Source: Methylomonas subterranea
Lineage (GTDB): Bacteria > Pseudomonadota > Gammaproteobacteria > Methylococcales > Methylomonadaceae
Length of the DNA stretch: 64,000 bases
Assembly: GCF_024505185.1 (NCBI RefSeq)
Contig: NZ_JANIBJ010000003.1
Coordinates: 116,746-180,745, forward strand
Direction: 5' to 3'
The translations under genes were made by a program, and so were the position numbers. The notes under the pieces are model-generated. The model searched no databases, had not been told where the DNA came from, and saw only the letters and a program-made list of their open reading frames with translations. This document shows, in pieces, positions 27,261 to 37,267 of this stretch; within the stretch, counting starts at the first letter, position 1; every line of letters begins with the position of its first letter.

Positions 27261-28189
27261 CAGCGCAAAACCCGAATGAACTCCCCTATCGCCTCCCGGG
27301 TGGAACCCACCACCACGCGGCGGCGGCCTTGTTCATCCACCTCCAACTGCCCCGAAACTTCAATCCGCTCTCCCGCCTTGGCTTGACCGACGTAGGTTGC
27401 GGTAAAGCACACCACGCTGGCAATTTCAAGATGATCGATAACGAATTCGGCCGGGTAATCGAAACCGAGGCTGTCATCGATAACTCCGGCCTGGATACGG
27501 ACAAAACCGGCTTTTTGAAATTGGCGGCCGTCGTCGACAACGGCGGGCAGCTTCAAGGATAAATCGAATTTACGCTGGTTGAAGATGGCTTTGTTGTACT
27601 TACGCTGCTCATGCCAGATGTATTCGTCCAAGGCAAAATCGCAGGCGCGGCGTTGATAGGCGCCAAGCCAATCGTCATCGTTCAAGGCTTGAATTTGATC
27701 CTTGGCAATCAGAGCCTGAATGATATTCCTGGCCCGATGGAAGGTGGCTCTGTCGTAACAAACCAGATCCATGTCGGAAGCGTGGTTTTGCATGCCGACC
27801 AAGATGGAGCCGGTCACCCCGAATTGCCCGAGATCCAAATGATTTGCCTTCAGCAAACCGCATAAACGGCGTAAATCGTTGATGACCGGATCCGCGACCT
27901 CCAATTGCAGCAACTCTTGCAAAACCTTGCCCGGTTGAAAATGTTGGCTGACGGACGCCGTATCCACCGCATGCAGTTGCGTGTCCAGCATGCTCGAGTA
28001 ATACAAGTATTCCGGGAAATATTCACGCAAAAATGCATTGGCCACCTCGGTGCCGACTTTTTGCCATTGGCCGTTTCGGTACATATAACGCAAAAAACAC
28101 AAGACTTTGCCGGACTCCAGTCCATCGGCCACCACGGCAAACAACAATCCTTGGTCGGTTAATACAAAATCCTTGGCCTGATAATTCAT
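27260..28189 (-). CDS. Nucleotidyltransferase-fold protein, methanopterin-gene neighbour
   Basis: The 309-aa protein contains a pol-beta-type nucleotidyltransferase motif: GSILVGMQNHASDMDLV (GS followed by DxD) near residue 130. An N-terminal ~110-residue region and a C-terminal beta-rich ~100-residue region are not recognised. Similar proteins are annotated as predicted nucleotidyltransferases. Its place between a diguanylate cyclase and HAD/RFAP-synthase genes, with 4-base and 1-base overlaps, suggests a shared transcript. The reaction is unknown. Confidence 0.75.
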   Translation of the reverse strand: MNYQAKDFVLTDQGLLFAVVADGLESGKVLCFLRYMYRNGQWQKVGTEVANAFLREYFPEYLYYSSMLDTQLHAVDTASVSQHFQPGKVLQELLQLEVADPVINDLRRLCGLLKANHLDLGQFGVTGSILVGMQNHASDMDLVCYDRATFHRARNIIQALIAKDQIQALNDDDWLGAYQRRACDFALDEYIWHEQRKYNKAIFNQRKFDLSLKLPAVVDDGRQFQKAGFVRIQAGVIDDSLGFDYPAEFVIDHLEIASVVCFTATYVGQAKAGERIEVSGQLEVDEQGRRRVVVGSTREAIGEFIRVLR

Positions 28190-29118
28190 ACCGCCACCTC
28201 CACCCGATTACGCCCTAGTTGTTTGGCTTTATACAGCGCTTCGTCCGCGGCCTTGGTAATATCCGAGCCTTGCGGATATTGTCCGTTATAGGTAGCAACA
28301 CCCAGACTCATACTGACCCAGTCGGCTATCGGGGAACCGGCATGGGGAATGTGCCGGTCGAAAACCGCTTGCCTGATCATTTCGGCAACTGCCCGCGCGC
28401 CTTGTAAATTGGTTTCCGGCAAAATCACCGTGAACTCCTCTCCGCCATAGCGGCAGGCCAAATCGATCGGGCGTTTTACCTGCGCGGCAATGCAGGAGGC
28501 AACTTGGCTCAGACAAGCGTCACCGGCCGGATGGCCGTATCTGTCGTTATAAATTTTAAAGTAATCGACATCGCAAATAATCACCGATAAGGGCGATTTA
28601 GCCCGCTTGGCCCAGGCAAACTGTCTGCTCAGGATGTTATCGAATTGCCGCCGGTTGGCTAGTCCGGTCAATTGATCGAACAGAGACAGTTTTTCCAATT
28701 CCAGGTTGGCTTGCTGGAGCTTTTGCTGGGCGGCGTACAACTTTTGCCGCATCAGATAAATACGCTCCATCGCAATCACGGTCAATTGAATCCGCAGCGG
28801 GTTGAGCGGTTTCAGCAGATAAGCATCTCCCCCCGCCAGAATGCCGTTGGCAAAAGCATCGTCGTCGCTGTGCGAGGTGAGGAAAATTATCGGAAACCAG
28901 TCGTCCTTCTTGATTTCCCTGATCGCCTTGGTGGCTTCGACACCGTTGATATGCGGCATTTCGACATCCATCAAAATCAGATCCACGTCGTTGTCGGCCA
29001 CGAACTGCAGACAATCCGCCCCGTTTTCCGCGTAAGCCACTTCGTGGCCCAACGATTTAAGGCACTCGGCCACCAACATCCTGATGGATTTGCTGTCATC
29101 CACGACCAAAATTTTCAT
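28186..29118 (-). CDS. Response-regulator diguanylate cyclase (PleD-like)
   Basis: The 310-aa protein has an N-terminal receiver domain (ILVVDDSKSIR, phospho-acceptor Asp in LILMDVEMP, Lys in YLLKPLNPL), a coiled-coil linker (YAAQQKLQQANLELEKL) and a GGDEF domain. The active site is GGEEF, with an RPID inhibitory site five residues upstream. The ATG at 29118 is used rather than a TTG at 29127. It is first in a minus-strand operon ending in the RFAP synthase. No histidine kinase is adjacent. Confidence 0.93.
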   Translation of the reverse strand: MKILVVDDSKSIRMLVAECLKSLGHEVAYAENGADCLQFVADNDVDLILMDVEMPHINGVEATKAIREIKKDDWFPIIFLTSHSDDDAFANGILAGGDAYLLKPLNPLRIQLTVIAMERIYLMRQKLYAAQQKLQQANLELEKLSLFDQLTGLANRRQFDNILSRQFAWAKRAKSPLSVIICDVDYFKIYNDRYGHPAGDACLSQVASCIAAQVKRPIDLACRYGGEEFTVILPETNLQGARAVAEMIRQAVFDRHIPHAGSPIADWVSMSLGVATYNGQYPQGSDITKAADEALYKAKQLGRNRVEVAV

Positions 29119-29328
29119 ACCGGACAATTTTCCATTTCATCTATTCCAGCCCCCTGTTTTTCATGCCCGGGGAAGGTCGCAAGCGAACAACCGCGGAAAA
29201 GGGACAACTTTATACAGCCACGAAAACAATTTGATAAAAGCAGATCAATCCCCTATTCTCAAGTCCGATAAATAAAAGAAAGCATAGCAAACTATTCGAC
29301 TCATGCCTGACCACCAAAGGAGCTATTC

Positions 29329-30882
29329 ATGAAAATTGGCGTACCCAAAGAAATCCACGAAGGTGAAAAACGCGTAGCCACCACCCCCGAAGCCGCCGAC
29401 AAAATCATCAAACTCGGCTTTGAGATGTGCATCGAAAGCGGCGCCGGATCATTGGCCAATATCAGCGACGAGGCCTATCGTGAAGCAGGGGTTACCATAC
29501 TGCCGGATGCGAAAGCCGTCTGGAAGGAAGCCGATATCATTATGAAGGTTAGAGCGCCCGAGCGCCATCCGGAATTGGCCATCGACGAAGTGGAATTCAT
29601 GCGGCCGGGCCAGCACCTGATCAGCTTTATCTGGCCGGCCCAAAACGAGCAGTTGATGCAGCAACTGGCCGCCAAAAACGCCACCGTACTGGCGATGGAC
29701 AGCGTGCCGCGCATGTCGCGGGCGCAAAAAATGGACGCCCTAAGCTCCATGGCCAATATTGCCGGCTACCGGGCCGTAGTGGAGGCCGCCCAACATTTCG
29801 GCCGCTTCTTCACCGGCCAGATCACCGCCGCGGGCAAGGTGCCGCCGGCCAAGGTACTGGTGATAGGCGCGGGGGTGGCGGGTCTGGCGGCCATCGGCAC
29901 AGCCAAAAGCCTGGGCGCCATCGTCCGCGCCTTCGATACCCGTCCGGAGGTGAAAGAACAAATCGAGAGCATGGACGCCGAATTCCTGATGCTGGATTTT
30001 CAGGAAGACGGCTCCGGCAGCGGCGGCTACGCCAAAACCATGTCCAAGGAATTCATCGAAGCCGAAATGGCCTTGTTCGCCCGCCAAGCCATGGAAGTGG
30101 ACATCATCATCACCACCGCGTTGATTCCCGGCAAGCCGGCACCGGAACTGATTACCGCCGGCATGGTGAAATCGATGAAACCCGGCAGCGTTATCGTCGA
30201 CTTGGCGGCGGAACAAGGCGGCAACTGCGCCTTGACCGAAAAAGATCGTATCGTGGTCAAGCACGATGTCACCATCATCGGCTACACCAACCTACCCAGC
30301 CGGCTGGCCAATCAATCCAGTCAGTTATACGCCACCAACCTGCGGCATTTGCTGAGCGACCTCTGCCCCGGCAAGGACGGCGTCCTCAACGTCAACATGG
30401 AAGATGAAGTGATACGCGGCGCCACCGTGATCAAGGAAGGCATGATTACCTGGCCGCCGCCGCCGCCCAAATTGACCGGCTCCCACAAACCGTTGACCGA
30501 GGCCCCGGCGGTGGAAGTCAAGGCGGAGAAACCCAAATCCCTGCTGTCGCAGCTGTTGCCGATATTGCTGGCCGGCGCGGCGATGTTCGGCATCGGCGCC
30601 GTGGCGCCGCATTCGTTTCTGGAGCATTTCACCGTATTCGTGCTGGCCTGCTTTATCGGCTATCAGGTGATCTGGAACGTTTCGGCTTCGCTGCATACCC
30701 CGTTGATGAGCGTCACCAACGCCATCAGCGGCATTATCGTCATCGGCGCGCTGCTGCAGGTATCGACACCCGACAATCTGGTGATTACCGTCCTGTCCGG
30801 AGTAGCCATCCTGATTGCCGCCATCAACATTGCCGGCGGCTTTCTGGTGACTCGCCGCATGCTCGAAATGTTCAGAAAATAA
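29329..30882 (+). CDS. pntA: NAD(P) transhydrogenase subunit alpha
   Basis: PntA holds the NAD(H)-binding domain I and part of the membrane domain II of the proton-pumping transhydrogenase that makes NADPH. The 517-aa protein begins [16 protein letters not shown], has [22 protein letters not shown] as its Rossmann site, and four C-terminal membrane helices after a Pro-rich linker. CAAAGGAGC precedes the ATG. pntB follows after 12 bases. Confidence 0.96.
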   Translation: MKIGVPKEIHEGEKRVATTPEAADKIIKLGFEMCIESGAGSLANISDEAYREAGVTILPDAKAVWKEADIIMKVRAPERHPELAIDEVEFMRPGQHLISFIWPAQNEQLMQQLAAKNATVLAMDSVPRMSRAQKMDALSSMANIAGYRAVVEAAQHFGRFFTGQITAAGKVPPAKVLVIGAGVAGLAAIGTAKSLGAIVRAFDTRPEVKEQIESMDAEFLMLDFQEDGSGSGGYAKTMSKEFIEAEMALFARQAMEVDIIITTALIPGKPAPELITAGMVKSMKPGSVIVDLAAEQGGNCALTEKDRIVVKHDVTIIGYTNLPSRLANQSSQLYATNLRHLLSDLCPGKDGVLNVNMEDEVIRGATVIKEGMITWPPPPPKLTGSHKPLTEAPAVEVKAEKPKSLLSQLLPILLAGAAMFGIGAVAPHSFLEHFTVFVLACFIGYQVIWNVSASLHTPLMSVTNAISGIIVIGALLQVSTPDNLVITVLSGVAILIAAINIAGGFLVTRRMLEMFRK

Positions 30883-30894
30883 GGGGAAACACTC

Positions 30895-32331
30895 ATGTCA
30901 CAAGGTTTAGTCACCATGTCGTATATTGCGGCATCGATTCTGTTCATTTTGAGCCTCAGCGGCCTTAGCAATCAGGAAACGGCTCGCCGAGGCAACTATT
31001 ACGGCATGCTGGGCATGGCGATTGCCATTGTCGCCACCGTGTTGGGCGCTCACGTTACGGCTTATGCCATACTGGCCGGCGCCTTGTTGATCGGCGGTTC
31101 GATCGGAGCCCTAGCCGCCTCCCGGGTGGAAATGACCCAAATGCCGGAATTGGTGGCGCTGATGCACAGCTTGGTCGGCATGGCGGCGGTATTGGTCGGT
31201 TACGCCAGCTTCATGGATCACGGTATCGTGCTGACCGGCGTCGAAGAAACCATCCACGAACTGGAAATCTACATCGGCATTTTTATCGGCGCCGTGACCT
31301 TTTCCGGCTCGGTGATCGCCTTCGGCAAGCTGTGCGGCAAAATCACCGGCAAACCGGTCTTGCTGCCCGCCCGCCATTGGTTGAACCTGCTGCTGCTGAT
31401 TGCCACCGTAATTCTGGGGCAACAATTTTTAGTCAGCAACGAAACCGGCACGCCAATATTCGGCAATCACCTGTTCGACAATTCCATCTTCAACGGTCCG
31501 GTTTTGGCCTTGCTGCTGATGACGCTTATTGCCTTGGTCTTCGGCGTACACATGGTCATGGCCATCGGCGGCGCCGACATGCCCGTGGTGGTATCCATGC
31601 TGAACAGCTATTCCGGCTGGGCCGCCGCGGCAACCGGCTTCATGCTCAGTAACGACTTGCTGATCGTCACCGGCGCGCTGGTCGGAAGCAGCGGCGCGAT
31701 CTTGAGTTACATCATGTGCCGCGCCATGAACCGGCATTTCCTCAGCGTGATTGCCGGCGGTTTCGGCAGCGTGGGCGGCGGCGCGGCGGCGGAAGTGGAA
31801 GGCGAAATCCAGCCCATCGAAGCCGAGGAAACCGCGCAATTGCTGCGCGAATCCAAAAACATCGTCATCATTCCCGGTTACGGCATGGCGGTGGCGCAAG
31901 CCCAGCACACCGTGAACGAAATCACCAAGTTATTGATCAGCCAGGGTAAAAAAGTCCGTTTTGCCATTCATCCCGTTGCCGGCCGCATGCCCGGCCATAT
32001 GAATGTGTTACTGGCGGAAGCCAAGGTGCCTTACGACATCGTGCTGGAAATGGATGAAATCAACGCGGATTTTCCCGAAGTCGATGTGTCCATCGTCATC
32101 GGCGCCAACGACATCGTCAACCCTTCGGCACTGGACGACCCAAACAGTCCGATCGCCGGCATGCCGGTGTTGGAATGCTGGAAAAGCGGCACTACGATAG
32201 TCATGAAACGCAGCATGGCCTCCGGCTATGCCGGCGTGGGCAACCCATTGTTCGTGCACGAAAACACCCGCATGCTGTTTGGGGATGCCAACGACAGGTT
32301 GCAGGCCTTGCTGAAAGCGCTGCAAGAGTAG
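30895..32331 (+). CDS. pntB: NAD(P) transhydrogenase subunit beta
   Basis: The 478-aa subunit has about nine membrane helices and then the NADP(H)-binding domain III ([58 protein letters not shown]). With PntA it couples hydride transfer to proton flow. GGGGAAAC lies before the ATG, and a strong terminator follows the gene. Confidence 0.96.
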   Translation: MSQGLVTMSYIAASILFILSLSGLSNQETARRGNYYGMLGMAIAIVATVLGAHVTAYAILAGALLIGGSIGALAASRVEMTQMPELVALMHSLVGMAAVLVGYASFMDHGIVLTGVEETIHELEIYIGIFIGAVTFSGSVIAFGKLCGKITGKPVLLPARHWLNLLLLIATVILGQQFLVSNETGTPIFGNHLFDNSIFNGPVLALLLMTLIALVFGVHMVMAIGGADMPVVVSMLNSYSGWAAAATGFMLSNDLLIVTGALVGSSGAILSYIMCRAMNRHFLSVIAGGFGSVGGGAAAEVEGEIQPIEAEETAQLLRESKNIVIIPGYGMAVAQAQHTVNEITKLLISQGKKVRFAIHPVAGRMPGHMNVLLAEAKVPYDIVLEMDEINADFPEVDVSIVIGANDIVNPSALDDPNSPIAGMPVLECWKSGTTIVMKRSMASGYAGVGNPLFVHENTRMLFGDANDRLQALLKALQE

Positions 32332-32339
32332 TCCGAGGC

Positions 32340-32376
32340 AAAAAAAGGGCGATATCCCCCGGCTATCGCCCTTTTT
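32340..32376 (+). terminator. Rho-independent terminator of pntAB
   Basis: The stem GGGCGATA / TATCGCCC is preceded by A6 and followed by T5, so it can work in both directions. It begins about ten bases after the pntB stop. Confidence 0.92.
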
Positions 32377-32441
32377 GAGCATGATTGCCGGGCGTTGAAA
32401 TGCAAACAGCCCTGACCAATAAAAACACGGGAGCGATCATC

Positions 32442-33161
32442 ATGGCGAGAAAGATAAATTCGGCCGGCATGGCACTGGTCCGGAATTTCGAAGGCTTGAA
32501 ATTGGAAGCCTATCTGTGTCCGGCCGGGGTATGGACCATAGGTTACGGCCATACCAAGGGCGTCAAGAAAGGCGACAAAATTACCGAAGCCGAGGCCGAC
32601 AAACTGCTGGAACAAGACTTGGGCCAATGCGGCGAACAAGTGGAAAAACATGTCCGGGTACCGTTGCACGACAACCAATTCGCGGCCCTGGCCAGCTTCG
32701 TGTTCAATGCCGGCGTCGGCAGCCTGATTTCCAGCACTTTGTTACGCCGCCTCAACAGCGGGGATTACGACTGCGTGCCCAGTGAGTTGGCTAAATGGGT
32801 AAAAGCCCTAAACCCCAAAACCGGTAAAAAGGTGGCTTTGCCGGGCTTGGTCAAGCGCAGGGCAGCGGAAGGTCAACTGTGGCTGGAAACCGATAACAAC
32901 GACGAGTTTCTCAACAGCGACGCCATGCCGCAGATCGTCATGGCGGACGATGCGCGCACGGTATACAGCGTTGTGGCGCGCGACGGCCTGCGCGTGCGCG
33001 GCGGCGCGGGCACTGAATTCGACATTATCAGGGTACTACCCAAGGACAGCCGGGTTTATGTGCTGCGGGAGAAAGACGCTTGGGCCGCCATCGATACGGA
33101 AGGCGACGGGGCGATTGACGGCTGGGTAGCCATGGATTTTTTAAAGGTGCTGCAACCCTGA
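32442..33161 (+). CDS. Phage-type lysozyme (GH24) with a C-terminal SH3b domain
   Basis: The 239-aa protein opens with a GH24 domain: RNFEGLKLEAYLCPAGVWTIGYGHT contains, in pieces, the catalytic Glu and the Thr of the T4-lysozyme triad. It then has FAALASFVFNAG and a helical end. Residues ~165-238 form an SH3b cell-wall-binding domain (ARDGLRVRGGAGTEFDIIRV, GWVAMDFLKVL). No signal peptide is visible. The ATG at 32442 replaces an upstream non-ATG start in the pntB terminator zone. No holin, phage structural gene or integrase is near. Confidence 0.88.
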   Translation: MARKINSAGMALVRNFEGLKLEAYLCPAGVWTIGYGHTKGVKKGDKITEAEADKLLEQDLGQCGEQVEKHVRVPLHDNQFAALASFVFNAGVGSLISSTLLRRLNSGDYDCVPSELAKWVKALNPKTGKKVALPGLVKRRAAEGQLWLETDNNDEFLNSDAMPQIVMADDARTVYSVVARDGLRVRGGAGTEFDIIRVLPKDSRVYVLREKDAWAAIDTEGDGAIDGWVAMDFLKVLQP

Positions 33162-33190
33162 TACCTGCCAGCGCTTAGCTTGGGATTCCC

Positions 33191-33232
33191 TCTCTATATC
33201 CCTCACCCTACCCTCCCGCGAGGAGAGGGAAC
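33191..33232. repeat. Dispersed repeat, family A (copy 1)
   Basis: This stretch contains ATCCCTCACCCTA and CCTCCCGCGAGGAGAGGG, a short inverted repeat. Related sequences occur at about 55280-55318 and, inverted, at about 63891-63929. It lies after the lysozyme gene. Confidence 0.55.
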
Positions 33233-33262
33233 TGTGTGCGGAAGTTATTGCGGGCGGAATCC

Positions 33263-33454
33263 TTAGCTTTTGGTTTTACGCCCAAGGAATCCGAATACGA
33301 CCATGGCGGCGACCACTATGCCCGCATACACCATATCCTGCCTGCCGGCTCCCAACAAGTAGGCGCCGCCGGCCCCAACACCCATTCCCAGTCCGCTGAA
33401 CGCCATGCTTCTCATGACCTTGCATAATGAACAATCTTCACTGTAACGTTTCAT
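33263..33454 (-). CDS. Small glycine-rich membrane protein, unknown function
   Basis: A 63-aa product with an N-terminal CSLC pair (residues 8-11), then two hydrophobic, glycine-rich segments (MAFSGLGMGVGAGGAYLLG; YAGIVVAAMVVFGFLG) and a basic end. I do not recognise it. The CxxC near the membrane suggests a metal or redox site, but that is inference. It is convergent with the lysozyme gene. Confidence 0.6.
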   Translation of the reverse strand: MKRYSEDCSLCKVMRSMAFSGLGMGVGAGGAYLLGAGRQDMVYAGIVVAAMVVFGFLGRKTKS

Positions 33455-33508
33455 GGTTTTTCCGGATCAGGACTCAGGTAAAGAAAGACCGCCGCGCGCT
33501 TCTTGCGT

Positions 33509-34105
33509 TCAGAATTCAGGCTTGGCCTTGTTTTCCCGCAACTGTTGCCATTGCGCACGCACCACATGTTTGATCAATAACTCCTGGTCCTCCTCCCGCA
33601 CATGGGTAAAGTCGACACTGACGGTATATTGTTCCGGCTCGCCCGCCTGGGTATCGCTGGCCCGGCAACTAACCACTCGCCCATATACCAAAATCAAGGC
33701 CAGGGAAGTCGGCAAGTAAATCTCGATGGCCAGATTTTGTCCGATGCCCAGCGGCTCGGCTTGATCGAAGGCGAATCCGGAAGCGCTTAGATTGACCACC
33801 CGGCAGTCATCGGCGTTGACATTGCTGCCGATAAACATGGTGGCCTGAGCCACGGCGGTCACTTTGGCATCCAGAATACGAAATAACTCCAGAAGCTCGG
33901 GACTTTGTTTTTCCAGTCGCGCCATAACACGCTGGGCTTCTTGCGACAATACGTCCAAGGTGGCGGACAGGGAAAACTCGCTGCTGATCAATCCGGTGGA
34001 TTGCAAGCCCAGACTGGCTGTTGCTTCGTCGATTTGCCGATACGACAAACTGACCTTATCGTTTATTCTGAAAAATCGTCGTCTTTCGGCTGTTGCATTA
34101 AGCAT
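33509..34105 (-). CDS. PilZ-domain protein, likely cyclic-di-GMP effector
   Basis: The 198-aa protein starts with RRRFFRINDKVSLSY, carrying the arginines of a PilZ RxxxR-like motif, and has a second NLSASGFAF block (D/NxSxxG), the other cyclic-di-GMP-binding half. A ~70-residue helical region lies between. It is 18 bases downstream of the stator gene pomB on the same strand, suggesting that cyclic-di-GMP tunes the motor, as YcgR does elsewhere. Confidence 0.85.
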   Translation of the reverse strand: MLNATAERRRFFRINDKVSLSYRQIDEATASLGLQSTGLISSEFSLSATLDVLSQEAQRVMARLEKQSPELLELFRILDAKVTAVAQATMFIGSNVNADDCRVVNLSASGFAFDQAEPLGIGQNLAIEIYLPTSLALILVYGRVVSCRASDTQAGEPEQYTVSVDFTHVREEDQELLIKHVVRAQWQQLRENKAKPEF

Positions 34106-34123
34106 AATGGTAATTCCTTGGCA

Positions 34124-35002
34124 TTACGGTTTGATATCTGGAGTTGCGTCCATTTGCAGGGTTTCAACGGCCTGATTTCGGTCATTCAAAAATGCCTCGT
34201 CCCGCGCTAGCACGATTTCCACCCGCCGGTTCACGGCGCGGTTTTGCGGCGAATCGTTGGGCAGCAAGGGATGCGTATCGGCATGGCCTTCGATTAAAAA
34301 CCGGTGCGGGTCGATGTGCTGTTTTTCCAGGATGTATTGCGCCACGGTGACGGCCCGCGAGGAAGACAACTCCCAATTCGACCGGTACATGACGGTTTTG
34401 ATAGGGATATCGTCGGTATGTCCGGCCACGATGACCTTACCCTTCGATTCCATGACGGATTCGGTGATCTTATCCATCACCGGTTCAAACCCAGGTTTCA
34501 ATACCGCGCTGGCGGACGAAAACGAACCTTTTTCATTGATGCGGATCACGATACGAAAGCCGTTGGTTTCCACCGTTACCAAGCCTTGCTCGATTTCGGC
34601 GTTCAATTTTTGCTTGATTTTTTCAGCCTCGTCGGCGATTTCCTTCAGGGTTGCCTCTATGACTTTTTGTTTCGCGATATCCATATCCTCCGGCGTGTCG
34701 ATTTGCTCCTTTTCCTCCTCGGTGGATTGACGGATTTCTTCCAGCGGCGTCTGCTGTATCTGGCCGGGACTGAAATGCTGCTCGATCACGCTGGTACCCA
34801 TCGGAATTTGCTCCACCTGGATCTCCCGCTGCACGCCGAAGGCTTCCTTGAGGGAGTCGGCGACCTTTTTGAATTTGACCACGTCCATGCTGGCCATCGA
34901 AAGCAGCAATATGAAAAAACACATCAACAGGGACATCAGGTCGGCAAAAGTCGCCAACCAGGCCGGCGCGCCGACCGGAGGACATTTCGGACAATCGGAC
35001 AT
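34124..35002 (-). CDS. pomB: Flagellar stator protein PomB/MotB
   Basis: The 292-aa protein has an N-terminal KCPPVGAPAWLATFADLMSLLMCFF segment (shown in part) with the ion-carrying Asp in TFADLM, then a coiled linker and a C-terminal OmpA peptidoglycan-binding domain (VAGHTDDIPI, NWELSSSRAVTVAQYI, NRRVEIVL). The sequence type matches Na+-driven PomB. The ATG at 35002 has GGAGG seven bases upstream; a GTG at 35008 overlaps the pomA stop but is too close to it. Confidence 0.92.
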   Translation of the reverse strand: MSDCPKCPPVGAPAWLATFADLMSLLMCFFILLLSMASMDVVKFKKVADSLKEAFGVQREIQVEQIPMGTSVIEQHFSPGQIQQTPLEEIRQSTEEEKEQIDTPEDMDIAKQKVIEATLKEIADEAEKIKQKLNAEIEQGLVTVETNGFRIVIRINEKGSFSSASAVLKPGFEPVMDKITESVMESKGKVIVAGHTDDIPIKTVMYRSNWELSSSRAVTVAQYILEKQHIDPHRFLIEGHADTHPLLPNDSPQNRAVNRRVEIVLARDEAFLNDRNQAVETLQMDATPDIKP

Positions 35003-35004
35003 AC

Positions 35005-35757
35005 TCACTCCTCCAGACGTTTTTTCTCGGACACGTAAGTATTCAGCAAGGTTTTAAGAACCTTGGGGTTGGTGCCTTCCTGCAGATTGGCTATGAAGTT
35101 CATCACCAACTCCTTGTTGGCTTTTTCGTAATTCTGCACGCTGGCCAGTTTATCGATCATGGGCAGGGCAAACACGTTGGCTATCATCGCGCCGTACAGG
35201 GTAGTCAACAAAGCCACCGCCATGGCCGGCCCGATGGCGGACGGGTCGGACATATTCGCCAACATCTGCACCAAGCCCACCAGGGTGCCTATCATGCCCA
35301 TCGCCGGCGCCAGATCGGCCACCCCTTTCCACATACTCTGCCCGACCTCGTTGCGGCTGACCATCAAATCGATATCCTGCTGCAGCAAATTCTTGACGAA
35401 TTCGGGATTGTAACCGTCCACGCACAACTGTATGCCTTTCTTCATGAAAGGATCGGACACCTCCGCCGATTCCAGCGCCAGCAAACCGTTTTTACGCGCC
35501 ATATCGGCCAGGGCGACCGCTTCTTCGATCAATACATTGGGGTCGATTTTTTTATTCATGAACGCCCGGCCGGCCACGCCGAAGGAGCGCAGAAAATCGC
35601 TGATCGGCAAACGCATCAAGGACACACCGAAGGTACCGCCAAAAACGATCAATATCGACGGCACATCGATAAACAACATGATGCTGCCGCCGGTTACGAT
35701 CGCGGCGCTGATAATCGCTACAGCAAGAATAAACCCCAGTAATGTTGCAATATCCAC
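35005..35757 (-). CDS. pomA: Flagellar stator protein PomA/MotA
   Basis: The 250-aa protein has four membrane helices, starting DIATLLGFILAVAIISAA, and a cytoplasmic loop. It shows the conserved PAMGMIGTLVGLVQML and MIANVFALPMIDKL. With PomB it forms the ion channel that drives the flagellum. It begins with GTG, preceded by GAGAGG. The neighbour order pomA-pomB-pilZ forms one operon. Confidence 0.94.
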   Translation of the reverse strand: MDIATLLGFILAVAIISAAIVTGGSIMLFIDVPSILIVFGGTFGVSLMRLPISDFLRSFGVAGRAFMNKKIDPNVLIEEAVALADMARKNGLLALESAEVSDPFMKKGIQLCVDGYNPEFVKNLLQQDIDLMVSRNEVGQSMWKGVADLAPAMGMIGTLVGLVQMLANMSDPSAIGPAMAVALLTTLYGAMIANVFALPMIDKLASVQNYEKANKELVMNFIANLQEGTNPKVLKTLLNTYVSEKKRLEE

Positions 35758-35934
35758 TTATTATCCTCTCTCTTGGAATACCGTTATTCAAAACCCTGTC
35801 AGCATAGCCGAAATAGCAACTTTCCGCAGCCCGGCATGTTTGGTTTTCGTCACTGTTCCGCAAGTCGCCACTCGGCCGCCATGCTGATCGAACAAGACCG
35901 GATCGCCCGACGAATCGATGATGTCTAAGGCCTG

Positions 35935-37176
35935 TCAGCGCGAGGAGGTTTCGTTTACCCAACGCTGCACCACCAAGCTACCAACCATGTCGCCCTCCAC
36001 ATTCACCATGGTGCGGAAGGTATCCAACAGCCGATCGACGGGCAACAGAATGGCGATGGCTTCGGCGGGCAAGCCGACCGATTGCAACACCATCACCATG
36101 GTCACCATGCCGGCACTGGGAATCCCCGGCGCGCCCATGGCGGCCAACATGGTGGTGAACACCACTATCAATTGCTGAGCCATATCCAGCTCTATGCCCG
36201 CCAAATTGGCTATGAACAATGCCGCCGCCGCTTCGTACAGGGCCGTGCCATCCATATTGACCGTGGCGCCCAGCGGAATCACAAAACCGGCAATGCCGCC
36301 CTTGACATGCAAATGCTGCTCGGTGCATCGCAGTGTTACCGGCAAGGTGGCGGAACTGGAACTGGTGGCGAAAGCGGTAATCATGGCCTCGCGGGCGCCG
36401 AGGAAAAATTTGATCGGCGAGACTTTGGCGATCAAAATCAGCAGCAAGGGCAAGACCACAAAACCGTGGAACAATTCCGTGCCCAGCACTACCGCCACGA
36501 AATGCGCCAGGCTGCCGAGTACCGCCATATCCTGCGTGGCCAGAAGCTTTGTCAGCAAGGCGAATATGCCGAAAGGCGCCAACCGCATGATCCAGCCCAC
36601 CATGCGCAACATCAGCTCCAAAGCTTCCCGCAGCAGTTGCAGAATATTACGGTAACGTTCGCCGCCCATCACCAGCGCAATCCCCAACAGCAAGGCGAAC
36701 ATGACGATTGCCAATACGTTGCCTTGCGCCAGGGCCGCAAAGGGATTGACGAACAGACCGTGGAGAAAATTGGCGAAAAACTCAGCGAAACTCATATGCT
36801 GGGCGGCGATTTCATGCCGGGCGCCCGGGAACAAATCCAGATGCAAATCCTTGCCGGGCTCGAACCAGTTAGCGGCCGCCAGGGCCGATAAAATCGCCAA
36901 CAGCATTGACAGCACAAAAAAACCCAGGGTGGATATCCAGACCCGATGCAACTGGCTGTGCTGGCGCAAATTGGCCACCCCTACCGCAATGGAAGTAAAC
37001 ACCAGCGGCACCAGTACCATTTTCAGCAAATCGATGAACAGGTTGCCGACCAAGCCGCAAAGATAAATACCTTGCCCAACGCCTTGCGCATCGGGGCCGA
37101 CCCGCGCGAACAGCAAGCCCAGGGCAATTCCCGCTAGGGCACCGAGCAGAATTTGAGTGTTCAAGGCAATATGCAC
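35935..37176 (-). CDS. Dicarboxylate / amino acid : cation symporter (DAACS family)
   Basis: The 413-aa protein has about eight membrane segments plus re-entrant loops. Family motifs are the Ser-rich ATSSSSATLPVTL, the NMDGTALYEA cation/substrate site and AAMGAPGIPSAG. It would import C4-dicarboxylates, glutamate or aspartate with Na+ or H+; the substrate is not resolved. The start is GTG at 37176 after AAGGGGG. It is a monocistronic gene. Confidence 0.93.
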   Translation of the reverse strand: MHIALNTQILLGALAGIALGLLFARVGPDAQGVGQGIYLCGLVGNLFIDLLKMVLVPLVFTSIAVGVANLRQHSQLHRVWISTLGFFVLSMLLAILSALAAANWFEPGKDLHLDLFPGARHEIAAQHMSFAEFFANFLHGLFVNPFAALAQGNVLAIVMFALLLGIALVMGGERYRNILQLLREALELMLRMVGWIMRLAPFGIFALLTKLLATQDMAVLGSLAHFVAVVLGTELFHGFVVLPLLLILIAKVSPIKFFLGAREAMITAFATSSSSATLPVTLRCTEQHLHVKGGIAGFVIPLGATVNMDGTALYEAAAALFIANLAGIELDMAQQLIVVFTTMLAAMGAPGIPSAGMVTMVMVLQSVGLPAEAIAILLPVDRLLDTFRTMVNVEGDMVGSLVVQRWVNETSSR

Positions 37177-37267
37177 ATTTCCCCCTTGGATACAACGATC
37201 ATGTCAACGGCTCTCATGGTAGCGCGCCGATGCCCGCGCGGCGTCAATTATTCGGTAAAATCCGCTC

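Noticed and set aside
29231..29248. TTGAT and ATCAA upstream of pntA
   Set aside because: The spacer is eight bases, which does not fit an FNR dimer.
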